Assembly: GCA_021847015.1 (NCBI GenBank)
Contig: JAJZVW010000010.1
Span: 48,852 to 112,851 of the forward strand
Reading direction: 5' to 3'
DNA from: Pseudomonadota bacterium
GTDB taxonomy: Bacteria; Pseudomonadota; Alphaproteobacteria; Rhodospirillales; Magnetospirillaceae
DNA: 64,000 bases
Shown here: positions 28,961 through 38,600 of the stretch, in pieces
How positions within the stretch are numbered: the first letter of the stretch is position 1
How the letters are laid out: the number at the start of each line of letters is the position of its first letter
Made by a program: the position numbers and the translations under genes
The notes under the pieces: generated by a model
What the model was told of the DNA's origin: nothing
Seen by the model: only the letters and a program-made list of their open reading frames with translations
Databases searched by the model: none

Positions 28961-29998
28961 ATGATCAAACTGAGAACCGTGGTGTCGGCGCTGGTCGCGT
29001 TGTGCGCGGGCGCCGCTCCGGCAACGGCGCAGGTTGCCGCCGGAAATTCGGGTTCTTCTGACGTCCAGGTCGATTGGTCGGTTCTCGACCGGCTGGGGCC
29101 GCCTCCGAACATCGCGGGAATGATCATCCGGCAATCCGCCGCTCCAACCGCGGAACCTTCCGCCGCCCCCGGCTCGGTCGATGGCGTGGTGTTCAAGCCT
29201 TACGCGCCCAACCATGCGCCGACCCGCGGCAAAGCGCGCCACGGTGTGCGCAACGCTTCCGCCAAGACGCCCCGCCAGCCGGCGAAGGTCGCCGATGCCG
29301 CGGCTCCGGCCGCGCCGGCCAAGCCGGAGGGAGAGACGGCACCGGCATCGGGTCCCGCGTCTCCCGTCGGCGCGCCCAAGGCGGATGCGGCCGCGGCGGC
29401 TCCGGCGCCCCAACAGCCTGTGGCGGCGGCTCCGGTTCCGGTCAACGCGGCCTCCGTGGCGGCCCCCATTCCCGTTGCCGCCGTCCAGCCTGCCCCGGCC
29501 CCGCCCGCAATCCCGGCGGTTCCGGCCGTGGCCCACCCCCCGGCGGCCGCAATGTCCGCGCCCGCTCCGGCGGCTTTGCCGTCTGCTGCGGTGATCCCGG
29601 CGGCGGATATCTCCCGTTCCGGCCAGGCGTCCTCGGCTCCGGCATCCGCGCCGTCGCCGGTACGCGCGGTCGCGGGCGGAAACGGCAATGTCGTTTCCAT
29701 CGTCTTCCCGGCCGATGCGGTGCAATTGCCCAACAACGCCGACGCGGACCTGACGGCCCTGGCCCAGAAGATGGCCAAGGACGAAAGCCTCAACCTCCAG
29801 CTCCTCGCCTATGCGCAAGGGGATGAAAGCAACATCAGCAAGGCGCGGCGGCTGTCGCTGTCGCGCGCGCTGGAAGTCCGCAAATACCTGATGGAGCAGG
29901 GCATCCGCTCGACCCGGATCGATGTCCGCGCGCTGGGCAACAAGATCGAAGGGGATGGTCCTCCGGACCGGGTGGATGCGGTATTGAGCAACCACTGA
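28961..29998 (+). CDS. Secreted Pro/Ala-rich protein with C-terminal OmpA-like domain
   Basis: 345 residues. Signal peptide (MIKLRTVVSALVALCAGAAPATA), then a long low-complexity Ala/Pro linker (about 110-230), then an OmpA/MotB-type peptidoglycan-binding domain (about 245-345; IVFPADAVQLPNNADADLTAL, ARRLSLSRALEVRKYLMEQGI). It probably spans part of the periplasm and holds peptidoglycan. ATG 28961 is selected because it starts the signal peptide. The next two genes encode a proton-channel-like pair, so an envelope role for the set is inferred. Confidence 0.8.
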   Translation: MIKLRTVVSALVALCAGAAPATAQVAAGNSGSSDVQVDWSVLDRLGPPPNIAGMIIRQSAAPTAEPSAAPGSVDGVVFKPYAPNHAPTRGKARHGVRNASAKTPRQPAKVADAAAPAAPAKPEGETAPASGPASPVGAPKADAAAAAPAPQQPVAAAPVPVNAASVAAPIPVAAVQPAPAPPAIPAVPAVAHPPAAAMSAPAPAALPSAAVIPAADISRSGQASSAPASAPSPVRAVAGGNGNVVSIVFPADAVQLPNNADADLTALAQKMAKDESLNLQLLAYAQGDESNISKARRLSLSRALEVRKYLMEQGIRSTRIDVRALGNKIEGDGPPDRVDAVLSNH

Positions 29999-30170
29999 TC
30001 TGTCGGGGTCCCGCCGCGGCGCCCGCCCTCCGCCGCTCCCTTTCGATGCGGCGTTCCCTGCGGACGGGTGGGGCGTAGGCCTCCCGGAAGGGGTGGTGCC
30101 TGCCTAGGAATAGACACATTTCGCTCGGAGACTGGCTCCCAGCGCAATCCACCGCGAGCGGTTCACGCCC

Positions 30171-31310
30171 ATGACCCGACCCAACCGATTTCTCTTGCGC
30201 ATGGTCCTGTTCCTCGCCGCGGTCACCGCGGTGGCGGGGGTGCTGCTGCCCGGGCTGATCGGGGCCTTCCACGCCAATCCCGGCCTCAACGGACTGATTT
30301 TCGGCGTGTTCGTGATCGGCGTGACGCTGAACTTCCGGCAGGTGATGATCCTCAAGCCCGAGGTGGAATGGCTGGAAGGTTGGCGGCGCGGACAGCCGGT
30401 GCTTTCGGGCGCGCGCCTGCGGCTGCTGGCGCCCATGGCCAGCATGCTGGGCGAACGGCGCGACCGCATGAGCCTGTCGGCCATGGCGCTGCGCTCGGTG
30501 CTGGATTCCATCGCCGCCCGGCTGGAGGAGCAGCGCGACCTCGCCCGCTATTTCGTCGGGCTGCTGATCTTTCTCGGCCTGCTCGGCACCTTCTGGGGGC
30601 TGTCGCACGCGGTGGGGTCGATCGGCGACGTCATCCGCTCCCTCTCGGTCTCGGGCAGCGACGCGTCGGCGGCCTTCGACAAGCTGAAATCCGGTCTGGA
30701 GGCGCCGCTAGGGGGCATGGGCACGGCCTTCGCCACCTCGCTGTTCGGGCTCGCCGGCTCGCTGGTGGTGGGGTTCCTCGACCTCCAGGCCGGGCAGGCG
30801 CAGAACGCCTTTTATAACGAGCTGGAGGAATGGCTTGCCGGCCAGACGCGGCTGGGCGGGGGCGGCGCCGTCGGCGGCGACGACCAGCCGGTGCCGGCCT
30901 ACATCCAGGCCCTGCTGGAGCAGACCGCCGACAGCCTGGACGAATTGCAGCGGGTGATCGGCCGCGGCGAGGAAAGCCGCATCGCCACCAACGCGTCGCT
31001 GCGCAGCCTGACCGACAAGCTGTCCACCCTCACCGACCACATGCGCGCCGAACAGGCGCTGATGATCAAGCTGGGCGAAAGCCAGCTGGAGATGCGGCCG
31101 CTGCTGGCGAAGCTGGCGGAGGCCGCGGGGGCGGGTTCGGGCATCGACGAGACCAGCCGCGGCCATCTGCGCAATATCGACACGGCGCTGGGCCGGCTGG
31201 TGGAGGAAACCGTTCACAGCCGGGACGAGGTGGTGGCGGAACTGCGTTCCGAGTTCAAGCTGCTGGCGCGCACCATCGCCGCGGTCGCCGAAGACGCGTC
31301 GGAGCGCTGA
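30171..31310 (+). CDS. MotA/TolQ/ExbB-like proton channel protein
   Basis: 379 residues. Four hydrophobic segments (about 8-30, 38-57, 122-145 and 180-205) and the MotA/ExbB signature FVGLLIFLGLLGTFWGLSHA and LGGMGTAFATSLFGLAGSL. The C-terminal third is helical and soluble. It is followed three bases later by a MotB-like gene, forming a stator-like pair. No flagellar genes are near. It is probably a conserved alphaproteobacterial envelope motor pair, not the flagellar stator; its function is not established here. Confidence 0.82.
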   Translation: MTRPNRFLLRMVLFLAAVTAVAGVLLPGLIGAFHANPGLNGLIFGVFVIGVTLNFRQVMILKPEVEWLEGWRRGQPVLSGARLRLLAPMASMLGERRDRMSLSAMALRSVLDSIAARLEEQRDLARYFVGLLIFLGLLGTFWGLSHAVGSIGDVIRSLSVSGSDASAAFDKLKSGLEAPLGGMGTAFATSLFGLAGSLVVGFLDLQAGQAQNAFYNELEEWLAGQTRLGGGGAVGGDDQPVPAYIQALLEQTADSLDELQRVIGRGEESRIATNASLRSLTDKLSTLTDHMRAEQALMIKLGESQLEMRPLLAKLAEAAGAGSGIDETSRGHLRNIDTALGRLVEETVHSRDEVVAELRSEFKLLARTIAAVAEDASER

Positions 31311-31313
31311 TCC

Positions 31314-32348
31314 ATGCCCCTGGCCCGCCGCACCCGCCGCACGCTCGACATATGGCCCGGTTTCGTCGACGCGCTGGCGACGCTGCTGATGGTCACCATC
31401 TTCGTGCTGCTGGTGTTCGTGCTGGCGCAGTTCTTCCTGGGCAACGCGCTCTCGGGAAGCGAGCAGGCCAATTCCCGGCTGACCCAGCAACTGGCCGCCT
31501 TGACCGATCAGTTGTCGCTGGAGAAGAAGGCCAACGACGATCTCCACGCCGATCTGTCGCGCCTTTCCGGCGAGCTGGAAGCGGGAACGGCCGAGCGTGA
31601 CCGCATGTCGCACGACATCGCCGCGCTCCAGGCGCTCAAGGCCGAGTTGGAGGCCCAGGTGGCGGATCTGAACGGCAAGCTGAACGACGCCAACGGGCAG
31701 ATCGACAAGATCGGCCGGGACGCCGCCGCCGAGCGGGCGCTGCTGTCCCAACAGATCGACGCCCTGAAGCAGCAACTGGCCAGGGTGGCGGACGCGCTGG
31801 ACGTGTCCGAGAAGCAGGTGAAGGACCGCGACGTAAAGATTTTGGACCTGGGGGCCAAGCTCAACATCGCCCTGGCCGACAAGGTCGAGGAACTGAAGAA
31901 ATACCGCTCGGAATTCTTCGGCCGCCTGCGCGAGGTGCTGGGCAACCGCCCCGGCATCCGGGTGGAGGGCGACCGCTTCGTGTTCCAGTCGGAGCTGCTG
32001 TTCGATACGGGTTCGGCGGAACTGGGGCTCGACGGGATCGAGCAGGTGCGCAAGCTGGCCACCACGCTCAAGACCCTGCAAAAGGAAATCCCCAAGAACA
32101 TCGACTGGGTGCTGCGCGTGGACGGCTACACCGACAAGCGTCCCATCACCACCGGCAAGTACCCGTCCAACTGGGAATTGTCCACCGCGCGGGCGATCAC
32201 GGTGGTCCGCACCCTGATCGCCAACGGCGTTCCCCCCGACCGCCTCGCCGCCGCCGGCTTCGGCGAATACCATCCCCTGGACCCGGCCAACACCGAGGCC
32301 GCCTATGCCAAGAACCGCCGCATCGAGCTGAGGCTGGACCAGCCGTAA
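31314..32348 (+). CDS. MotB-like protein: transmembrane helix, coiled coil and OmpA domain
   Basis: 344 residues. One transmembrane helix (about 15-40) with Asp19 in WPGFVDALATLLM at the position where MotB carries its proton-binding Asp. A long coiled coil (about 45-195) is followed by an OmpA peptidoglycan-binding domain (about 215-344; LLFDTGSAELGLDGIEQV, NWELSTARAITVVRTL, KNRRIELRL). The coiled coil is longer than in flagellar MotB, so the pair may bridge the inner membrane to peptidoglycan. It is coupled to the MotA-like gene. Confidence 0.85.
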   Translation: MPLARRTRRTLDIWPGFVDALATLLMVTIFVLLVFVLAQFFLGNALSGSEQANSRLTQQLAALTDQLSLEKKANDDLHADLSRLSGELEAGTAERDRMSHDIAALQALKAELEAQVADLNGKLNDANGQIDKIGRDAAAERALLSQQIDALKQQLARVADALDVSEKQVKDRDVKILDLGAKLNIALADKVEELKKYRSEFFGRLREVLGNRPGIRVEGDRFVFQSELLFDTGSAELGLDGIEQVRKLATTLKTLQKEIPKNIDWVLRVDGYTDKRPITTGKYPSNWELSTARAITVVRTLIANGVPPDRLAAAGFGEYHPLDPANTEAAYAKNRRIELRLDQP

Positions 32349-32730
32349 GGAGAAGGCTGGCGCGCGCCGGCCCGGAATTTTCCGCGGGCCAAAGCCCCCC
32401 GCAGGGAGCGGATTGCGCTCAGGCGTAGTTTACCTCGTCCCCGTTTGATCGTTCCCCCGGCATCCTCATCGACACTGTGCGGAACAACAGTTGGGCTGCC
32501 GCCTCTTCTATTGCCAGTATTATCGTAGTTCTAAGCGGAGTGATAATTGCAGATGTTGCGCACAGCATCGGTCTAGTGGTATATCAACCCGGAGTTGCTG
32601 TGTACAATTCGGCACTGTCCGATCGCAATGCGTTCGCGGCTGGTGCCAGGAACAGCTTGTCGCGGGTGCCGCCGAATCGGGGCTCCGGGGTGGGCGAACG
32701 TTCCGATCGGTAGGGGGCCGGGCGGCGATC
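32349..32730. other. Leader/promoter region of the hydrogenase-signalling operon
   Basis: 382 bases. The part from about 32480 to 32620 is clearly more AT-rich than its surroundings, as expected for a promoter. GATGTTGCGCACAGCATC at 32552-32569 is an imperfect palindrome (14 of 18 positions symmetric) that could be an operator. A GTG-started frame at 32477-32713 would encode a 78-residue hydrophobic peptide, but it lacks a convincing ribosome-binding site and is not called a gene. No clear sigma-54 or FNR consensus was found. Confidence 0.4.
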
Positions 32731-33669
32731 ATGTCCATAACCGTCTATTGGCTTTCGGCGGGAGGGTGCGGGGGCGACACCATGTCGTTCCTCGGCGCCG
32801 ATTCGCCCGATGTCGTCGAACTGTTCGCCGCGTTGGACGTCGATGTGCTGTGGCATCCGTCCCTGTCCACTCTCACGGCGGCCGAGCACGAGACGCTGTT
32901 GGGGCGCATCCGGTCCGGGCGCCAGCGGCTCGACGTCCTGATCGTCGAGGGGGCCGTGATCCGGGGGCCCTCGGGCACCGGTCTGTACGACGGCCGGCAC
33001 GGCAAGCCCAAGAAGGATCTCGTCGCCGCGCTGGCCGGCCAGGCCGGCACCGTCGTCGCGGCGGGAACCTGCGCCAGCTTCGGCGGCTTCGGCGTCGGCA
33101 AGGAGATCGAGGCCACCGGCCTGCAATTCCAAGGCCGCGACAAGGGCGGTTTCCTGGGGGAAGGGTTCCGGTCGGGGAGCGGCCTGCCGGTGATCAATCT
33201 GGCCGGCTGTCCCTGCCACCCGCAGGTGATGGCCGGGGCGCTGTCGGCGCTGGCCGCGGGCGTGCCGCTGCGGCTGGACGAGTTCAACCGGCCGCTGAAC
33301 TGGTTCGGCGTGCTGGTGCATCAGGGATGCAGCCGCAACGAATACCACGAGTACCGGGTGGAGGAGGAGGAGTTCGGCCAGAAGGGGTGCCTGTTCTTCC
33401 ACATGGGCTGCCACGGCCCCCTGGTACCGGGGCCCTGCAACAAGCTGTTGTGGAACAACCGCAGCTCCAAGCCGCGCGCCGGCGTGCCGTGCTTCGGCTG
33501 CACCGATCCCGGCTTCCCGCAGAAATCCCCGTTCTTTCTCACCCCCAACATCGAGGGCGTTCCGCTGGCCCTGCCGTCGGGCGTCAGCCGCGCCCATTAC
33601 CTGGTCTACAAGGGGATGGCGGCGGCGGCGGCGCCCGATCGCCTGAAGAAGCGCGAAACGGGGGTGTGA
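32731..33669 (+). CDS. [NiFe] hydrogenase small subunit, cytoplasmic type, Asp-substituted proximal cluster
   Basis: 312 residues, without a Tat signal peptide, so the enzyme is cytoplasmic like sensory (HupUV) and other group 2-type hydrogenases. It begins MSITVYWLSAGGCGGDTMSF: Cys13 is present, but the second proximal-cluster ligand is Asp16 where most small subunits have Cys. The other proximal ligands are Cys114 and Cys160 (GCPCHP). Distal ligands fit His197, Cys200, Cys220 and Cys227; medial ligands fit Cys236, Cys254 and Cys257 (CFGC). A 3Cys/1Asp proximal cluster is known from the oxygen-insensitive actinobacterial-type (group 1h) hydrogenase. The large subunit starts two bases after the stop. 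Confidence 0.93.
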   Translation: MSITVYWLSAGGCGGDTMSFLGADSPDVVELFAALDVDVLWHPSLSTLTAAEHETLLGRIRSGRQRLDVLIVEGAVIRGPSGTGLYDGRHGKPKKDLVAALAGQAGTVVAAGTCASFGGFGVGKEIEATGLQFQGRDKGGFLGEGFRSGSGLPVINLAGCPCHPQVMAGALSALAAGVPLRLDEFNRPLNWFGVLVHQGCSRNEYHEYRVEEEEFGQKGCLFFHMGCHGPLVPGPCNKLLWNNRSSKPRAGVPCFGCTDPGFPQKSPFFLTPNIEGVPLALPSGVSRAHYLVYKGMAAAAAPDRLKKRETGV

Positions 33670-33670
33670 C

Positions 33671-35209
33671 ATGGGCGAGCGCAAGGTCCTGGACATCCCC
33701 CTCAACCGCGCGGAAGGCGATTTGGAGATCCGCGTCGAGGTCGAAGGCGGCGTCGTGACCGACGCCTGGAGCGCCGGGACCATGTACCGCGGCTTCGAAA
33801 ACCTGCTGGTCGGCCGCGGCGCGCTGGACGGGCTGGTGGTGACGCCGCGCATCTGCGGCATCTGCACCACCACCCATCTGACGGCGGCGGTGCTGGCGCT
33901 GGATGACGCCGCCTGCGTGCGCGTGCCCGACGATGCCGTGCGCCTGCGCAATGTGGCGCTGGCGACGGAACACGTGCAGAGCGACGTCCGCCAGGCCGTG
34001 CTGATGTACATGGCCGACTTCGCCGGCGCCGCCCATGCCGGCCACTCCCTGCACGACGAGGCCGTGCGCCGCTACGCCCCGCTGAAGGGCGGGGTGGCCA
34101 CCGACACCATCAGGGAAACCAAAAGGGTCCTGGAGATCGTCGCCATCATCGGCGGGCAGTGGCCGCATTCGTCGTTCATGGTGCCGGGCGGCGTGACGCA
34201 TCGCCCCGAGGCCACCGAGATCCTGCGCTGCCGCCACATCCTTCACCGCTACCGCGAGTGGTACGAGCGGCGGGTGCTGGGGTGCTCCATCGGCCGCTGG
34301 CGCGAAATCCGCACCGCCGGCGATCTCGACGCCTGGGTCGAGGAGAACGGAGCGCAACGAAATGGCGAGATCGGCTTCTTCATGCGCTTCTGCCGCGAGG
34401 CCTGCCTCGATTCCATCGGCCGCGGCTGCGGCCGGTTCCTGTCCTTCGGCGGGCTGGACCTGCCGGCCGCGACGCGGACGAAGGGACGCCGCGGCAAGCT
34501 GGTCGCGGCCGGCCTCGCCCACGGCGGCAAGGTCCACGCCTTCGATCAGGCGAAAATCGCCGAGCACATCGCCAGTTCGTGGTTCGAGGGCTACGAGGGT
34601 GGGCGCCATCCGTTCGAGGGGCTGACCCGGCCCTATGCCAGCGGAGACGAGGCGGGGCGCTACTCGTGGGCCAAGGCGCCGCGCTACGACGGCCATCCCG
34701 CCGAGACCGGGCCCCTGGCGGAGCTGCTGGTGGCCAGGGATCCTTTGTTCACCGATCTGGTAACGGAACGGGGCCCCAGCGCCATGGTGCGGCAATTGGC
34801 GCGCATGGCGCGTCCGGCCATTCTGTTCGACGCCATGGATCAGTGGCTCGACGAGCTTATGAGATCGGAGGGCGACGGGTTCCACACGTCGCCCGGCGCC
34901 ATCCGGGACGGGCGCGGAATGGGTCTCACCCAGGCCGCGCGCGGCGCGCTGGGCCACTGGGTTACCATCGCGGGAGGGCGGATCCAACGCTACCAGATCA
35001 TTACTCCCACCGCCTGGAACGCCTCGCCGCGGGATTCGGCCGGCGTGCGGGGGCCGTGGGAAGAGGCGCTGATCGGCACGCCGGTTCGCGATCCCGCCAA
35101 CCCGGTGGAGATCGGCCATGTCATCCGCTCGTTCGATCCCTGTCTGGTGTGCTGCGTCCATTCCGTAAAAGGGGGCCGCAGCCTGGGCAGGGCGGTGCTC
35201 CAGGTCTAG
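33671..35209 (+). CDS. [NiFe] hydrogenase large subunit with C-terminal processing peptide
   Basis: 512 residues. The N-terminal active-site motif is RICGICTTTH (Cys62, Cys65) and the C-terminal one DPCLVCCVH (Cys491, Cys494), so all four Ni/Fe-binding cysteines are present. Fifteen residues (SVKGGRSLGRAVLQV) follow His497, as in precursors cut by a maturation endopeptidase, and a protease gene follows. Sensory HupV/HoxC proteins normally lack this tail, so this enzyme is processed like a catalytic hydrogenase although its operon is sensory. It depends on the Hyp proteins, encoded 26 kb away in this window. Confidence 0.95.
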   Translation: MGERKVLDIPLNRAEGDLEIRVEVEGGVVTDAWSAGTMYRGFENLLVGRGALDGLVVTPRICGICTTTHLTAAVLALDDAACVRVPDDAVRLRNVALATEHVQSDVRQAVLMYMADFAGAAHAGHSLHDEAVRRYAPLKGGVATDTIRETKRVLEIVAIIGGQWPHSSFMVPGGVTHRPEATEILRCRHILHRYREWYERRVLGCSIGRWREIRTAGDLDAWVEENGAQRNGEIGFFMRFCREACLDSIGRGCGRFLSFGGLDLPAATRTKGRRGKLVAAGLAHGGKVHAFDQAKIAEHIASSWFEGYEGGRHPFEGLTRPYASGDEAGRYSWAKAPRYDGHPAETGPLAELLVARDPLFTDLVTERGPSAMVRQLARMARPAILFDAMDQWLDELMRSEGDGFHTSPGAIRDGRGMGLTQAARGALGHWVTIAGGRIQRYQIITPTAWNASPRDSAGVRGPWEEALIGTPVRDPANPVEIGHVIRSFDPCLVCCVHSVKGGRSLGRAVLQV

Positions 35210-35215
35210 GCGAAG

Positions 35216-35683
35216 GTGGCCGGCGGCGTGCGCACGCGCATCATCTGCATCGGCAATGCCCTGATCCCCGAGGACGATGCCGGCCCGAGGGTGTTCGAAC
35301 GCCTGCGCCGCGCCCGCCTTCCCGCGACGGTCGAACTGGTCGATGGCGGGCTGGCCGGCCTGCGCCTTTTGCCCCTGTTCGAAGACGGGCGGCGCATCGT
35401 GCTGGTCGATGCGGTATCCGGCCTCGCCGAGGCGGGGACGGTCACGGTGTTCGACTGCGCTTCCGTTGTGGGCGGAAGCGCGGGCGCCAATTATGGCCAT
35501 GCCGGCGGCCTGGCCTACCTGCTGGGCGTGCTTCCCGCCGTCATCGACGGGCCGATCCCGCAAATCCTGCTGGTCGGGCTGGAAACTCCTGCCGGCGGCG
35601 AGGCGATAGAGGCCGCCGCCGACCTGTGCCTGAACCTTGACGAAAGAGAACCGCACCATGTCGTCCAGCCCTTCCCCCATTGA
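35216..35683 (+). CDS. Hydrogenase maturation protease (HyaD/HupD-like)
   Basis: 155 residues. The M52-type motif [22 protein letters not shown] carries the acidic nickel ligand after GN, and IVLVDAVSG the second Asp. It should remove the C-terminal peptide of the adjacent large subunit after nickel insertion. GTG 35216 is six bases after the large-subunit stop; GTG 35228 (giving [10 protein letters not shown]) is an alternative. Its 3' end overlaps the kinase gene by 26 bases. Confidence 0.88.
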   Translation: MAGGVRTRIICIGNALIPEDDAGPRVFERLRRARLPATVELVDGGLAGLRLLPLFEDGRRIVLVDAVSGLAEAGTVTVFDCASVVGGSAGANYGHAGGLAYLLGVLPAVIDGPIPQILLVGLETPAGGEAIEAAADLCLNLDEREPHHVVQPFPH

Positions 35684-38600
35684 GGCGGTGGCCGCCGAAC
35701 TGGCCGCGCTCCGTGAGGAGAACGCCCTGCTGCGCGAGGAACTGCGAACCGCGCGCGAAGCGGCCGACGTGAGCGCGCAACTGGTGGTGCGGCAATTCGA
35801 ACAGACCGACGCCATGATTCATCGGGTGCAATCGACCAATTCCCAGTTGGGGGATGAAAGGGCTCGCCTGCAATTCATCCTCGACACCGCCCCCGTCGGG
35901 GTGGGGATCTCGGTGGACGGGATCGTCCGCTTCGCCAATCCGCATATGCATGAAATCGCCGACGTGACGGTCGGCGGCCCGGCCGTCAAGCTTTATGCCG
36001 ATCCCGGCGAACGCGACCGCATCGTGGCACAGGTCGCCGCCGGAGCCGCCGTCACGGGCCGGGAAATCCAGGTGAACGGCCCCGATGGAAATATCCGGAG
36101 CAGTCTGGCGAGCTTCCTGCCCACCGAATACGATGGCGCGGCCGGAGTTCTGGTCTGGATGGTCGACATCACCGACCGCAAACGCGCCGAGGAGGCGATC
36201 CGGGAACAGCGCCGCAACCTTGCCGCCATTCTCGACGGCCTGCCGGACGCCACTTTCGTCATCGACCGCGACGGCGTGGTCACGGCCTGGAACCGGGCCG
36301 CCGAGGAGCTTACAGGCGTCAAGGCGGCGGACATCATCGGCAAGGGCGATTACGAATACAGCTTGGCGTTCTACGGCGAGCGGCGGCCGATCCTGGTCGA
36401 TCTGGTCTTCATGCCGAAAAGCGAGGTGGCGGCCAGTTACAGCCATGTCCGCTGGGTGGGAGATACGCTCATCGGCGAGGGGTACATTGCGAACCAGGAT
36501 CTCTGGTTCGAAGGCCGGGCCACGGTTCTGTACGACGGCCGCGGCAATATCGTCGCTGCCGCCGAAATCGTGCGCGACGTCACCGAGGAAAGACGCTCGG
36601 AGGAGCGGCTGAGGGAATCGGAGCGGCGCCTGAGCAGCATTCTCGACAGCCTGCCCGATTTCACGCTGGTTATCGACCGCGATGGGACCGTCATCACCTG
36701 GAACCATGCCGCCGAGGAGATCAGCGGCATCAAGGCGGCAGACATGCTGGGCAAGGGCGATTACGAGTACGCGCTTCCCTTGTATGGCGAACGGCGGCCG
36801 ATTCTCATCGACCTGGTGCTTAGGTCAAGCCATGAGGTCGACGACAAGTACCAGAACCTGAAACGGAGCGGCGATACCCTCATCGGCGAGTCGTATATTC
36901 CGGTGCGGGGTCTGTGGTTCGAGGGCAGCGCCACCATCCTGCGCGACACGCAAGGCGCGATTGTCGGGGCCATCCAGATCATGCGCGACATCACCGCCCG
37001 CAAACGGGCGGAAATGGCGCTGGCGGCCTCGGAGCGCCGATTGTCCGGCATCATCGACCTGATGCCGGAGCCCGTCTTCATCCTCAACCGCGAGCGTAAG
37101 GTGGTGGTGTGGAACAAGGCCATCGAGCGCCTGCTGGAGACCAGGGCCGAGGACATGCTGGGCAAGGGCGATTACGAGTATGCCCTTCCTTTCTACGGCG
37201 AGCGGCGGCCGATCCTCGTTGACCTCATCAACGTTCCCGAGGAAGAGCTTCTGAAGAAATATCCGTCGCTGCGGCGGGAAAACAACCTTCTGATCGGCGA
37301 AACCCCCATCGTCGTCAACGGCCGGCAGCTTTACGTTCAGGCTACCGCCACCTCCCTTTACGACGACGACGGCGATGTGGCGGGCGGCATCGAGATCATC
37401 CACGACCTCACCGAACGCAAGCGCGTCGAGGAGGAATTGGCCGCCGCCAAGGACACCGCCGAGGAGGCGTCCCGGGCCAAGGCCGACTTCCTCGCCAACA
37501 TGAGCCACGAGATCCGCACGCCGATGAACGCCGTCATCGGCATGTCGCATCTGGCGCTGAAGACCGAACTGACGCCGCGCCAGCGCGACTACGTCCAGAA
37601 AATCCAGCAGGCCGGCCAGCATCTGCTGGGGATCATCAACGACATCCTGGATTTCTCGAAAGTCGAGGCGGGAAAGCTGGGCATCGAGTCGGTGGACATG
37701 CACCTCGACGTTCTGTTGCAGAACGTCGCCGACATGATTTCCGACAAGGCGACCGCCAAGGGCTTGGAACTGGTGTTCGACGTGGCGGCCGACGTGCCCA
37801 ACGACCTGATCGGCGACCCGCTGCGGCTGGGCCAGATTCTCACCAATTACGCCAACAACGCCGTCAAGTTCACGGAGAAGGGCGAGATCCACGTCGCGGT
37901 GCGCCGCGCGGCGGATTTGGGGGGCGAGGTGATGTTGCGCTTCGACGTGCGCGACACCGGCATCGGCTTGACCGCGGAGCAGATGGGCCGCCTGTTCCAG
38001 AGCTTCCAGCAGGCGGACATGTCCACCACCCGCAAGTTCGGAGGGTCGGGCCTGGGGCTTGCCATCTCGCGGAAGCTGGCCGAACTCATGGGCGGCGCGG
38101 TGGGCGTGGACAGCACCGTCGGAATCGGTTCCACGTTCTGGTTCACCGCGCGCCTGGGCAAGGGCAAACCGCGCCGGTCCCTGGTGCCCCATCCCGATTT
38201 GCGCGGACGGCGCATGCTGGTGGCGGACGACAACGAGACGGCGCGCACCGTTCTGTCGAGCATGCTGTCGAGCATGACCTTCCGGGCCGAGGCGGTCGGC
38301 TCGGGAAAGGCCGCGATCAAGGCGGCCGCCGAAGCGGCGGAGGTGGGCCGGCCGTTCGAGGTCGTCTTCCTCGACTGGCGGATGCCGGAGATGGATGGAC
38401 TGGAGACCGCCGCGGCGATTCGCGGCCTCGGCCTGTCGCCGGCCCCCCATCCGGTCATCGTCACCGCCTATGGCCGCGAGGAGATACTGAAGGGGGCCGA
38501 GGCCGCCGGCATCGAGGACGTTCTGATCAAGCCGGTCAACCCGTCGCTGCTGTTCGACACCATCATGCGCGTTCTGGGCGGCGAGGCCGAGGAGAGCGGC

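Noticed and set aside
30171..32348. ZorA/ZorB of a Zorya defence system
   Set aside because: The MotA/MotB-like design is similar, but no zorC/D/E or helicase or nuclease partner is present, and the neighbours are housekeeping genes.
32477..32713. 78-codon GTG-started hydrophobic frame upstream of the hydrogenase
   Set aside because: No convincing ribosome-binding site and Arg/Ser-rich non-membrane tail; mentioned only as part of the leader region.
32731..35209. Plain HupUV sensor pair
   Set aside because: The C-terminal processing peptide, the adjacent protease and Asp16 distinguish it. The sensory idea is kept but the gene names hupU/hupV are not used.
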